From contig DASXUX010000001.1 of assembly GCA_036504595.1 (NCBI GenBank), positions 62,001 through 126,000 of the forward strand: a DNA stretch of 64,000 bases, read 5' to 3'. The DNA comes from DASXUX01 sp036504595. GTDB lineage: Bacteria; Planctomycetota; SZUA-567; H5-PLA8. The translations under genes were made by a program, and so were the position numbers. Under the pieces are notes generated by a model. It was not told the DNA's origin and made no database searches. It saw nothing but the letters and a program-made list of their open reading frames with translations. Shown here piece by piece: positions 8,911 through 17,333 of the stretch; the stretch's first letter is position 1; each line of letters begins with the position of its first letter.

Positions 8911-9765
8911 TCAATCCAGCGGCGTGCGCAGCGGCCCCGGCTGAAATTCCGGACTCTCCATCGCCGCGGCATGGCGTCCCGAAAGCCGTACGCGCGCGAT
9001 GGAAATCGCATGGTCCCACGTCCAGATCGCAAGCCGGTTGCCCGTGAGCGGCTGCGGGTCTTCGTAGACCAGTTCCGGCTGGCCGTGTTCATCCGCTAAG
9101 AAGCGGTCAACGCGAAACGAGAGCCGCGCGCCGCGTTTCTCGACAGTCACATGGAACCAGTGCCGAGTGTAGTTCATGTCCCTAGGAATACGCGCCGGCA
9201 CGCTCGCGACTTTCACGCCGTTGCGCAGGATCATTGAACTGTCATTGTTGAAGCCGCCCCACATGAACGTATAGCCCTTGTTCAAGTCCGCGCCGTCCGA
9301 ACAAATCGTCACGTTGATGTCGCGCGCATAGAAGTACGGCTGCCCGCGCTGACTCTCCATCTTGTTGCCAACAAAGAACTCGATAAACAAGTCGCCAGGG
9401 AATTCGTACTTGCTCCACATCACGGCCGGCATATTCGCAAGGATGCGTGGCGCCGTTAAATCGTTTTCCAGCGAGAGAAATGACCACCGCGGATCGCACT
9501 GCCAGCGGTTAGTCACTTCCGCGATGGCCGCACCCGCCGTGCGCCACGCCGTCGGCGCCATGGAGAACGACTCATCGATCGCGCTGTCCCGAAAACGCGG
9601 CGGACTTTCGGCCGGAACGAACGCCCGGTGGTTGAAACTCGCCGTCTGCCGCGGCGGTTGGAGAACCTCCGCGGCCTTTTGCGGCGGTGCGCAGCACGGC
9701 CAGAACGCCGCCGCCGCTACCGCGCCTAACCCCATCAGCAACAACGCTCGATCCCAGCGTCTCAC
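8911..9765 (-). CDS. Exported protein of concanavalin/LamG-like appearance, function unknown
   Basis: The 284-residue protein has an N-terminal hydrophobic segment (ALLLMGLGAVAAAAFWPCC) that may be a lipoprotein or Sec signal. The body is beta-rich with W/F-rich strands (DLFIEFFVGNK, YTFMWGGFNNDSSMILRNGVKV, HWFHVTVEKRGARLSFRVD), resembling the jelly-roll domains of secreted carbohydrate-binding proteins and glycosidases. It lies next to the secreted fucosidase on the same strand, so a role in glycan use is plausible. No catalytic residues are recognised. Confidence 0.7.
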   Translation of the reverse strand: MRRWDRALLLMGLGAVAAAAFWPCCAPPQKAAEVLQPPRQTASFNHRAFVPAESPPRFRDSAIDESFSMAPTAWRTAGAAIAEVTNRWQCDPRWSFLSLENDLTAPRILANMPAVMWSKYEFPGDLFIEFFVGNKMESQRGQPYFYARDINVTICSDGADLNKGYTFMWGGFNNDSSMILRNGVKVASVPARIPRDMNYTRHWFHVTVEKRGARLSFRVDRFLADEHGQPELVYEDPQPLTGNRLAIWTWDHAISIARVRLSGRHAAAMESPEFQPGPLRTPLD

Positions 9766-9889
9766 GGCCGCTCCATAAAGGAACCTGCCAATTCAAACAG
9801 CGCGCCGCCTTCATCCGTCACCGGATCATGGCTTGAATTTTGGAGTGTCGCTTTAGGCTTTGAGCGAGGAGCCAAGAGCCAAGAGCTCT

Positions 9890-10279
9890 CTACCGCTTGC
9901 CCAGGAAGCTGTTCGCCAGCGAACGTTCGACGGCGACCAGATAGTCCTTGATCACCTGTTCACTGTGCTTTTCCTCGAACTGCTCCTGCAGGTACGTGAT
10001 CATCTCCGGATTGTTCCGCGCGCGGCGGATCACGCGCAGGAAGCTGCGCAGCACCGCTTCGGTTTCCGATCCCGGGAACAGCTCCGTCAGGCTCTCTTCG
10101 TTGATAACGGCCTTCTTGACGGCCTTCGTGTAGGCGTCCTGGTCGCCGTGAGTCAGCCGGGCGCAGACAGCCAGCCGTGCCGCGAAGGTCGCTCCCGATA
10201 CCGGGTCCTTCTCGTGCAACACGCCGTACACTAAGCTGACGAGGAGGTCTTTCTCTTCGTCGGGCTCGCTCTCCGCCAC
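9890..10279 (-). CDS. Hypothetical protein, 129 aa
   Basis: The product is acidic and largely helical, with no membrane segment and no motif I recognise. The GTG start is supported by a GGGAGGA ribosome site about eight bases upstream. AGAGCCA heptamers lie just after the stop (9865-9889). It is followed on the same strand by the jelly-roll protein, but the gap and repeats argue against tight coupling. Confidence 0.65.
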   Translation of the reverse strand: MAESEPDEEKDLLVSLVYGVLHEKDPVSGATFAARLAVCARLTHGDQDAYTKAVKKAVINEESLTELFPGSETEAVLRSFLRVIRRARNNPEMITYLQEQFEEKHSEQVIKDYLVAVERSLANSFLGKR

Positions 10280-10422
10280 CTTAGCGATTCCTCCCGAACT
10301 GCCAACCGTCCCAAAACGCTTTCGAAACTTGACACCAACTTCATAACCGAGCGCCGCATTTCCTCAAGTCTCAGTTGCCGTGTCGTTTGCAGAATCTTTG
10401 GACTGGCCCGCCATTGTTCCTG

Positions 10423-11952
10423 TCACTTTCGCGAAATCTCAAAGATATGCGGCTGATGCGCCTCCAGCGCGACATACAGCCCCGGCCAGGCCAGCTCGCC
10501 GCCGTCGCGCTCGTAGCGCTTGGCATCGAAGCGGTCATAGAAAACAAAGCTTTTGCCGGCGCTGAAGGTCTCTGCCGGCAGCGGAATCCGCCCGTACGCT
10601 CGCCAGCCGCCCAGATTCACGACGACCAGATAGCCCAGGAAATTTCCGCTGCTCTTCGCCTGCTCCGGCGGCAAGGTCCAGGAGTACGCCAGCAGCGATG
10701 TGAACGACGAGTCGCTCCAGCCGCCCGTGTTCACCGGCCGCAGGCTCATTCGCCCTTCCTGGAACAGCGGATCCTGCAGCGCGCCCAGAATCTTCTCGTA
10801 GAACAGCGCCGTCTCGACGTCTTCGCTCTCCGACGGGCTGCGGCCGAGTTGCACCGGCACCTTGATGCGGTGCCCTTCCAGTTGCCCGTGATGAAACAAG
10901 CGCAACCCCGAGCAGAAGAACGTCGCCACCGCCGCGCCGCGCGCACCGGCCGCTCCAAACGCCGTCGCCGCGCGCTCTTCATCGTGGTTTTCGATGAAGC
11001 GTACGCAGCGCTCGTGGAATGCCCCGTCCTTCTGCAGATGAGTTTTCACGCCGCCGAAGTCATTCTGCCGCAGCTTGTCGTACAGCGTCTTGTCGTAGGT
11101 GAAATGGAAGCCCTGCGACTGAAGCTCTCCGCCACGGTCCCAGTAGCTCTCGGCCATCAGCAGAGCGTTCGGGTAGCTCTCCCGAAGTGCCGCGATGCTC
11201 TCTCTCCAGAAACTTTCTTTGACCGGCCGGGGCCCCAGCCGCCCGCCCCACAGCCGTTCCATCGGCTCCGGCAGGATCAGCATCGCCATATCGCAGCGCA
11301 AGCCGTCGCACTGCTCGCAGATGCCGAGCATGGTTTGCCTGAACGCCTCGCGCGTAGCAGGCTGGCCGTAGTTTAGCTGCGCCGTGTCGCTCCATGCGGG
11401 GAAATAAGGATCGCGTCCGTGAGCGATCACCACGCCGTCCGCGTTGCGGAAAAAGTTCTGCGGCTCGCGCGCCAGATCCTCCGGCGTCCCCTGTATGTAC
11501 AGTTCCGGATGCTCCCGCACATAGCGGTGATCGCGCGCCGTGTGATTGCAGACGAAGTCGAGGATCAAGCGCAGTCCATGCCGCTGCATGCGCTCGCGGA
11601 AGGACGCGAGCGCCGCCGGACCACCCAGCCGCTCGGACACCGTATAGTCCGTCACGGCGTACGGCGACCCCACCACGTCCTGCGGCGCGAAGTCTGACAG
11701 CGCGCGGCGATACTCCTGTTGCAGCCCCGGATACTCTCGGGCGATCGTGAGCGGGTCGGAACCGGTTGTCCAGACGCCCATCAGCCACAGCCCGTGCATT
11801 CCCAGGCGCGCCAAACGTTCCAGTTCCTCATCCGGGACTTTATCCAAAGTCAACGGATGGCCGGCGCGAGCGGATAGCCCGGCGATCCAGGTTCGAGCGT
11901 TTATTTCATAGACCGAAGGATATTTCGGCCACGGCGCAGTCGTGTAGTACAT
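10423..11952 (-). CDS. Alpha-amylase family (GH13) enzyme
   Basis: The TIM-barrel blocks of GH13 are visible in order: VYEINARTWI, LILDFVCNHTA, GLRCDMAM with the nucleophile Asp (about residue 218), LLMAESYWD with the acid/base Glu (about 265), and IENHDEERA (about 320). There is no signal peptide, so it acts in the cytoplasm on alpha-glucans or sugar donors. Its exact reaction (hydrolase, transferase or sucrose phosphorylase-like) cannot be fixed. I chose ATG 11952 because the upstream in-frame TTG at 11982 lies in a repeat block. Confidence 0.85.
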   Translation of the reverse strand: MYYTTAPWPKYPSVYEINARTWIAGLSARAGHPLTLDKVPDEELERLARLGMHGLWLMGVWTTGSDPLTIAREYPGLQQEYRRALSDFAPQDVVGSPYAVTDYTVSERLGGPAALASFRERMQRHGLRLILDFVCNHTARDHRYVREHPELYIQGTPEDLAREPQNFFRNADGVVIAHGRDPYFPAWSDTAQLNYGQPATREAFRQTMLGICEQCDGLRCDMAMLILPEPMERLWGGRLGPRPVKESFWRESIAALRESYPNALLMAESYWDRGGELQSQGFHFTYDKTLYDKLRQNDFGGVKTHLQKDGAFHERCVRFIENHDEERAATAFGAAGARGAAVATFFCSGLRLFHHGQLEGHRIKVPVQLGRSPSESEDVETALFYEKILGALQDPLFQEGRMSLRPVNTGGWSDSSFTSLLAYSWTLPPEQAKSSGNFLGYLVVVNLGGWRAYGRIPLPAETFSAGKSFVFYDRFDAKRYERDGGELAWPGLYVALEAHQPHIFEISRK

Positions 11953-12147
11953 GGTGCCAGCAGTGTCTGCTGTTCGGAGCAAAATTCAAAAGGCAAATTC
12001 GAAAAAACGCGCGTGTCTGGTGGTCTGGTCGTCTAGTGTCTGGTAGGCTGGTGCGGTGGCACGTTTGCGTCCGCGCGGCCATTTGCGCGGACTCAAGCGT
12101 GCATTGCCGCGTTTGGACCAGACACCAGGCACCTGACACCAAGTCCA
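11953..12147. repeat. GTCTGGT/CCAGACA repeat block in a divergent promoter region
   Basis: Two arrays of the CCAGAC family in opposite orientation (12027-12063 and 12115-12146) flank a GC-rich stretch between two divergently read genes. The promoters of both neighbours must lie here, but no clear -35/-10 pair stands out. Confidence 0.6.
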
Positions 12148-12906
12148 ATGATCGCTCTTCTCTCCGACGTTCACGCCAACCTCGAAGCACTGACGGCCGT
12201 TTACTCGGATCTGACCCAACGCGGAATCCAGCGCACGTTTTTCCTGGGCGATATCGTCGGCTACGGTCCCAACCCGGTGGAAGTGCTGGAGTTCGTCAAG
12301 CACTTTGAGTTCTGTCTGCTGGGCAATCACGACGAAGCCGTGATCCATGGGCCGCCCAAAACGTTCAACTCCGCCGCCGCGCGAGCGTGCTTGTGGACCC
12401 GCCGCCAGCTTTGCCCCGACGAAGCCGCCCGCTCGTTCTTCCGGCCGGGCCTGAACCAGCAGCGCAAAGATCAGTGGGAATTTTTGCAGAACCTCAAGCC
12501 CGTGCGCATCATCAGCGAGATGATGTTCGTGCACGACACGCCCGCGCGCCCGGGCTCCTGGCATTATGTGCGCACGCGCCCCGAAGCCGACGCCGCCTTT
12601 GAAAAATACCCGGCCATCCGAGCGTTCTTTTTCGGCCATACGCACGAACCGGGCGTCTGGTACGAAAGCGGCTATCAGCCCGCCGAACCCGGCCGCAAAT
12701 ACATGTTCGAAAAACGTGTGATGGTCAATGTCGGCTCCGTCGGCCAGCCGCGTGACAAAGATAATCGCGCCTGCTACGTGATTCTCGAACCCGACGGCTT
12801 CCGCTTCTTCCGCGTCCCCTACGATTTTCAGAAGACGCAGGAGAAAATCCTGGCCTGCCCCGACCTCGACCCGCGCCTGGCCGAACGCCTCGCCAACGGA
12901 ACATAG
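12148..12906 (+). CDS. Calcineurin-like metallophosphoesterase, YfcE/ApaH-type
   Basis: All metal-binding motifs are present in order: SDVHAN near the start, FLGDIVGYGPNP, LLGNHDEAV and FFGHTHEPG. The 252-residue length fits small predicted phosphodiesterases of the metallophosphatase superfamily. These enzymes use two metal ions to hydrolyse phosphodiesters or phosphomonoesters; the physiological substrate cannot be predicted. It starts a rightward unit alone. Confidence 0.85.
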   Translation: MIALLSDVHANLEALTAVYSDLTQRGIQRTFFLGDIVGYGPNPVEVLEFVKHFEFCLLGNHDEAVIHGPPKTFNSAAARACLWTRRQLCPDEAARSFFRPGLNQQRKDQWEFLQNLKPVRIISEMMFVHDTPARPGSWHYVRTRPEADAAFEKYPAIRAFFFGHTHEPGVWYESGYQPAEPGRKYMFEKRVMVNVGSVGQPRDKDNRACYVILEPDGFRFFRVPYDFQKTQEKILACPDLDPRLAERLANGT

Positions 12907-13099
12907 CTTGTCCTACCTGTGCCACGGGCAGCCTCCGTTAGCCGTTGGCTGCCCGTGCCTTCATCCACAAGCCGTCCCGTGCACTTTCAATTCTATGTTC
13001 GCCGCCGTCTCCCCCTTCGACCACCAGACACCAGACGACCAGATATCAAACCACCACTCACCGTTCACCAAGTACCACTCACCATTCACCAAGTACCAA
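12907..13099. repeat. Repeat block between convergent genes
   Basis: CCAGACACCAGACGACCAG units are followed by CACTCACCATTCACCAAGTACC-type units that repeat twice. The block ends just before the stop of the nucleoside hydrolase gene. Confidence 0.65.
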
Positions 13100-14071
13100 T
13101 CACTTCTTCACCGTCGGCGACGTCAGAATTTTCACCAGCAAATCCTTATACCCATCCAGGTCTTTCCAACTCGTCGCTACACCCATCTGCGCGTCCTCGG
13201 GGCTGATCAGCGTCATGCCTTTGTCGTCCACAGCAATCTTCAGCGACTCAATTTCCGTCAGCGTCCGCGGCGCTGTGTCTGCCAGGTACACGGCCACCGT
13301 ATCAAAGAGAATGCTGCTCTCCGTAAGCTGCGAGATTTCCGTCTTCTTCTTCCAGATGCGATAGTTTTCGAGCAGCGCCTGCGTCAGTTCGTCTTTGCAT
13401 TCGCGCAGCGTTTGCATGCGCGGGCCGGCAAGTTTCACCAGGCCGCAGGTGTCGAGCGGCGTAATGACCGCCTGCTTCCATGGCGCGGAGAACACTCTCT
13501 TTGCCTGAGCGATCCCGGCCTTTACGTTCCATTCAGGACACGGAGTCTTGTTGCCGTCGTAGCCCTTCCGCACGCTGCCCTGCATCGCCGCGAGGTTCGC
13601 TTTCGCCGCGATACCCGGGTCCATTTCCAATGCCGCACCCAGCGTCTGCAGTGGCCCGATGGCGATGATGGTGATCGGCCGCTTTGAAGTGTTGATCAGC
13701 TCGACCAGCGCCTTCACGCCGTCTTCGTGGACTTTGCCGGGGTAGTCGGCCAGCTTGTAGTCCTTGATCCATTCCTGCTGCCCGCCCGAGCCTGTCTTTC
13801 CGCCCGCGCCCAGACCCACCGGCACATCCGTGCGCCCGGCGACCATCAGCAGCTTCGCGAGCAACTTCCCGCGATACTCGTTCTTTCCGTACGTCGTCGT
13901 TACCAGCTTCAGATCAAACTGCGGCGACTTGAGCAGCATGCAAAGCGCCCACGTGTCGTCGATGTCGTCCCCGATATCCGTGTCGAGCACCACCGGAATC
14001 GGCGAATTCTCCGCCGCAAACACCGGCGCCAGCAAACCCAGAATTGAAAGAACAAAAGCGAGTCGTCGCAT
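13100..14071 (-). CDS. Secreted inosine/uridine-preferring nucleoside hydrolase family protein
   Basis: After a signal peptide (RRLAFVLSILGLLAPVFA) comes VVLDTDIGDDIDDTWAL, the calcium-binding signature of nucleoside hydrolases, although GDD replaces the more usual GxDD spacing. ITIIAIGPLQTLGAAL and a C-terminal LFDTVAVYLA block are also typical. The family cleaves the N-glycosidic bond of ribonucleosides. Export suggests nutrient scavenging outside the cytoplasm. ATG 14071 follows an AGGAGGGGG ribosome site; an upstream in-frame start lacks one. Confidence 0.85.
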   Translation of the reverse strand: MRRLAFVLSILGLLAPVFAAENSPIPVVLDTDIGDDIDDTWALCMLLKSPQFDLKLVTTTYGKNEYRGKLLAKLLMVAGRTDVPVGLGAGGKTGSGGQQEWIKDYKLADYPGKVHEDGVKALVELINTSKRPITIIAIGPLQTLGAALEMDPGIAAKANLAAMQGSVRKGYDGNKTPCPEWNVKAGIAQAKRVFSAPWKQAVITPLDTCGLVKLAGPRMQTLRECKDELTQALLENYRIWKKKTEISQLTESSILFDTVAVYLADTAPRTLTEIESLKIAVDDKGMTLISPEDAQMGVATSWKDLDGYKDLLVKILTSPTVKK

Positions 14072-14089
14072 GAAATCCCCCTCCTGTAG

Positions 14090-14109
14090 CGCAATCCTCC
14101 TGGATTGCG
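14090..14109. repeat. Hairpin repeat CGCAATCC-TCCT-GGATTGCG
   Basis: Eight-base arms around a four-base loop lie upstream of the nucleoside hydrolase gene. A longer copy of the same hairpin (15937-15960) is translated inside the ygiQ gene, showing that the element is dispersed. Confidence 0.7.
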
Positions 14110-14188
14110 TAAAAGAGTACACCGCAGTAGCTAAAACGTTTTAGCAAATCCGTGGAATTCGTCCGCGGAAGAGGCATCAGCAACATCG

Positions 14189-14734
14189 CTACACAAACAA
14201 TTCGCTGAGCGCCAGCGTGAACCCCGGAAGCACATTCTCGCCGGAAAGAGCCTGCGTTTCATTCAGCTCGCTGATCGATTGCCCAGGGCGAAACACGTAT
14301 GCTTTGCGGCTGTCCGGGTCGATGACCCAGACTAGCTTCACGCCGGCAGCGACGTATGATTCAGCTTTCTTCATCACGTCGTTAAGCTTGTCCAGAAAGC
14401 CGGCGACCTCGACTGCAATGTCGGGCGGCACCGGGAGGAACTCGTCGCCGACACCTTGGGGCAGGCGCTCTTTTCGAATGAACATCACATCCGGCACGCG
14501 CACGGTGTCCGGATTGTGCGAAAGGATGATGCCGGTCGGCGCGGGGCGAACGTAGCCCAAGTCGCTTTCTCGCGCGTGGCTCCCCAATGCGCAAAGAATA
14601 TCCGTTGCGATGGCTCCACCTTCCATGCCGTGATAGTTCGTCGGAACCAGGCGTCCGTCCACAAGTTCGCACGGATCCCATTCGGGATGCCGGATCAACT
14701 CCTCGGCTGTAATGAGCGGTCCGCTCGGCGCCAC
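14189..14734 (-). CDS. Uma2 family (PD-(D/E)XK-like) protein
   Basis: The 181-residue protein shows the Uma2 block order: ITAEELIRHPE..CELVDGRLV, VRVPDVMFIRKERLP, PPDIAVEVAGFLDK, and GVKLVWVIDPDSRKAYVFRPG. Asp of VPDV and Glu of AVEV are the expected nuclease-core residues. Uma2 proteins are abundant in cyanobacteria and Planctomycetota and adopt a restriction-endonuclease fold; their biological role is unclear. The GTG start has a GGAGA site. Confidence 0.85.
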   Translation of the reverse strand: MAPSGPLITAEELIRHPEWDPCELVDGRLVPTNYHGMEGGAIATDILCALGSHARESDLGYVRPAPTGIILSHNPDTVRVPDVMFIRKERLPQGVGDEFLPVPPDIAVEVAGFLDKLNDVMKKAESYVAAGVKLVWVIDPDSRKAYVFRPGQSISELNETQALSGENVLPGFTLALSELFV

Positions 14735-14787
14735 CTCTAAGTCTCCGCGTAGGTTTCTTTTTGCGTGCCCTTACTCCTGCCTCCCGC

Positions 14788-16881
14788 CTACCGCCTCCTG
14801 ACTCCCGCCGTTTCCCCCCGTCTCCCCGTTTCCCCGTCCCCCCGTCGAGTTCGTCCCGCAGGGACGAGGCACTTCGCCCCATTCCCGATCAAATCCTCGC
14901 GCCCGCATAGCGTCAACGCCTCGCGCACATCCGGCCAGTAGTCCGGATCGCGGAAGAAAAACAGCGCGCGCTGCAGCCGCTTCTCTTTGTCGGTCTTCGC
15001 GCAATACACTTTCTCGCGCGTGATCGGGTTCGCTCCGCAGTGCCACATCGCCATGCCCAGAGTCAGCGGAGCCGGGTAGTAGTCCTGCACCTGCTCCGGC
15101 GCCAAGTGCTCGTCCTTCAGAAACAGCGCAAGTTCGACCATGTGCTTCAGCTCGCAGCCCGGATGGCCGGAGATGAAGTACTGCACCGTGTACTGATCTT
15201 TGCCGGCAGCGCAGCTTGCCGCCGCGTACTTCTGCAAGAACGTCTTGTACTGCTCCACGCCCGGCTTCTTCATGTGGCGCAGCACTTCGGGACTGACGTG
15301 TTCCGGCGCAATCTTCAGCCGGCCGCACGTATGATGTTCGGCCAGTTCCTCGATGTACTGCTTGCCGCCTTTGGATAAGGCCAGATCGAAGCGAATCCCG
15401 CTCTGCACGAAGACGTGCTTCACGCCCCGCACGTGCCGCGCCTTCGTGAGCAACTCCAGCACCTGCGCGTGGTCCGTGTTCAGATGCGGACAGATCACCG
15501 GCGTCAGACAGTTCTTTCCTGCGCAGCGGTAACGGCCCAAGCTGCATCCTGTCGCGTACATATTCGCCGTCGGCCCGCCCAAGTCGCTGATCGTGCCGCA
15601 GAACGCCGGATCGCTCACCATCGTTTCGATCTCGCGCAGCACGCTTTCCTGCGACCGGCTCGTCACCGCTACGCCCTGGTGGCTGGTGATCGCGCAGAAG
15701 CTGCAATCCGCATAGCAGCCGCGATGCGTGGTGATCGAATCCTTGATCATGTCATAGCACGGAATGCGCGCATCGCCGTAGCTCGGATGCGGCCGCCGCG
15801 TGAACGGCAAATCGTAAATCTCATCAAGCTGCTGCTGCGTCGGCGCCGCCATCGGTGGATAAACAACGACGTAGCGTGTGCCACCCGTAGTGCGGGCATC
15901 CCGCCCGCTGCTCCGGTCCCCCTCTCCCCCGCGAGTGGCGCAATCCGCCTGGATTGCGCCGTCTCCGTGTCCCCCCGCCCCACTGTTCTCGTGCCGTTGC
16001 TCCTGCCTCCTGCCTCCCGCATCCTGCCTACTTTCGTTCGCCCCCCGTCCCCCCGTCTCCCCGTCTCCCCGTCCGCCGCCGCTCTGCGGCGGCGCCCCCC
16101 CAAATCTCTGCGCCACCGGCTTGCCGTTCACCGGATCGCAGTTGGCGTAATACTTCCGGAACATCACGCCGAACGCTTCGCGGCCTTTTTCGTCCAACGC
16201 GCTGACTTCTTCCCACGCCGGCAACTCCACCGCGCGCGGAACGTCAGCGATGGTTTTGCGAATCACGCTCGTGCCGTAAATCCCGTCCAGCCCCTCGCCG
16301 CTGGCTGGATTCTGCAGAGCGTGCACGACCGCCTTCAGAGGCAGTTCGCCCTGCCCGAAGACGAGAATATCGGCCTTCGCATCCAGCAGCACCGGCCGCT
16401 TGACCTGATCGGTCCAGTAGTCGTAGTACGCAATCCGCCGCAGGCTGGCTTCCACGCCGCCGAGCACCAGCGGCGGGCAATCCCCTTTGAACGCTTCGCG
16501 CAGCCGCTGGCAGTACACCACGCTCGCCATGTCCGGCCGCAATCCCGGCTGGCCGTCGGGGGAATACTGATCCTCGCGGCGCGGCCGGCGCATCACCGTC
16601 AAGCGCGCGAGCTGGCTGTCCAGATTTCCTGCCGTGACGCCAAAGAACAGCCGCGGTCGCCCGAGCCGCCGGAAGTCGTCGGCCTTGCGCCAATCCGGCT
16701 GAGCGATGATGCCGACGCGCAGCCCGAGCCGTTCCAGCCAGCGACCGATCAGTCCCGCTCCAAACGCCGGATGGTCGATATACGCGTCGCCGCTGACCAG
16801 CACCACGTCCAATTCGGTCCAGCCGAAGTTGGCGCGCGCTTCCTCCAGCGACATAGGTAATGGATGTTTCGCTAAAGGCAT
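14788..16881 (-). CDS. ygiQ: YgiQ family radical SAM protein with repeat-derived insert
   Basis: The protein opens with DVVLVSGDAYIDHPAFG, the YgiQ N-terminal signature, and carries the radical SAM cluster motif CYADCSFC (CxxxCxxC, about residues 385-392) followed by DLGGPTANMY and the FISGHPGC block. YgiQ proteins bind a 4Fe-4S cluster and SAM; the reaction is not established. Residues about 259-333, just before VVYPPMAAPTQ, are a low-complexity Gly/Arg-rich insert translated from short repeats and hairpins. The last 25 residues are also repeat-derived. The conserved blocks on both sides stay in frame. Confidence 0.9.
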   Translation of the reverse strand: MPLAKHPLPMSLEEARANFGWTELDVVLVSGDAYIDHPAFGAGLIGRWLERLGLRVGIIAQPDWRKADDFRRLGRPRLFFGVTAGNLDSQLARLTVMRRPRREDQYSPDGQPGLRPDMASVVYCQRLREAFKGDCPPLVLGGVEASLRRIAYYDYWTDQVKRPVLLDAKADILVFGQGELPLKAVVHALQNPASGEGLDGIYGTSVIRKTIADVPRAVELPAWEEVSALDEKGREAFGVMFRKYYANCDPVNGKPVAQRFGGAPPQSGGGRGDGETGGRGANESRQDAGGRRQEQRHENSGAGGHGDGAIQADCATRGGEGDRSSGRDARTTGGTRYVVVYPPMAAPTQQQLDEIYDLPFTRRPHPSYGDARIPCYDMIKDSITTHRGCYADCSFCAITSHQGVAVTSRSQESVLREIETMVSDPAFCGTISDLGGPTANMYATGCSLGRYRCAGKNCLTPVICPHLNTDHAQVLELLTKARHVRGVKHVFVQSGIRFDLALSKGGKQYIEELAEHHTCGRLKIAPEHVSPEVLRHMKKPGVEQYKTFLQKYAAASCAAGKDQYTVQYFISGHPGCELKHMVELALFLKDEHLAPEQVQDYYPAPLTLGMAMWHCGANPITREKVYCAKTDKEKRLQRALFFFRDPDYWPDVREALTLCGREDLIGNGAKCLVPAGRTRRGDGETGRRGETAGVRRR
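15880..16110. repeat. Composite repeat insertion inside ygiQ
   Basis: This stretch combines a GCGGGCATCCCGCCCGC-type palindrome, the GGCGCAATCC hairpin (15937-15960), CTGCCTC heptamers (16001-16031) and CCCCGTCT units (16038-16078). It is free of stops in the ygiQ frame. All components also occur between genes in this window. Confidence 0.8.
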
Positions 16882-17333
16882 TTCAAACGCTTCTTTTCAC
16901 CGAGTATTTGTGCCAGTCGGCCAGCGCATTGGGCTGCGGAGCCGCCGCTTCGCCCTTGGCTCCCCGTGCGCCTTCTTCCGGTAAATAGTATCAGGCGCCA
17001 GAGTGAAGGGGAAGCAAGAGACGGCTTCAAACGCAAGCGGCGGTTGACCCGCGTGAAATCGGTGTCTTTCGAGATCGCAGCCGAAAAGTCTTCGCTCAGC
17101 GTGAACGATAGCGCTTCAGAACTTAAGGACCAACGGGCTTATTCTTCAACCACGCACGCCCCTTTCGCCGAGGTGCATGACAGCAACTACACGGTTGCCG
17201 CGTAGAGCGGGCGCCGAAGCCCGCGAAGGCCACAGAAGAAGCGGGCAAGATGCCCGCACGACGGCGCTGATGGGTTCGCACCTACGGCAATGCACTCCTT
17301 ATCGCCGGCCCCAGTTAATTCTCTCTTGAATGC
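16882..17333. other. Intergenic region without a recognised gene
   Basis: I see no supported gene between ygiQ and the tRNA region. A GCGGGCA-AGA-TGCCCGC hairpin lies at 17241-17257, matching a common dispersed palindrome of such genomes. An open frame of 79 codons at 16966 has no ribosome site and no recognisable sequence. Confidence 0.5.

Noticed and set aside
15415..16860. 481-codon open frame antisense to ygiQ
   Set aside because: It is a shadow of a gene with a clear radical SAM motif and conserved blocks, and it also runs through the repeat insert.
16966..17205. 79-codon open frame before tRNA-Arg
   Set aside because: It has no ribosome site, no motif and irregular composition in a repeat-bearing gap.
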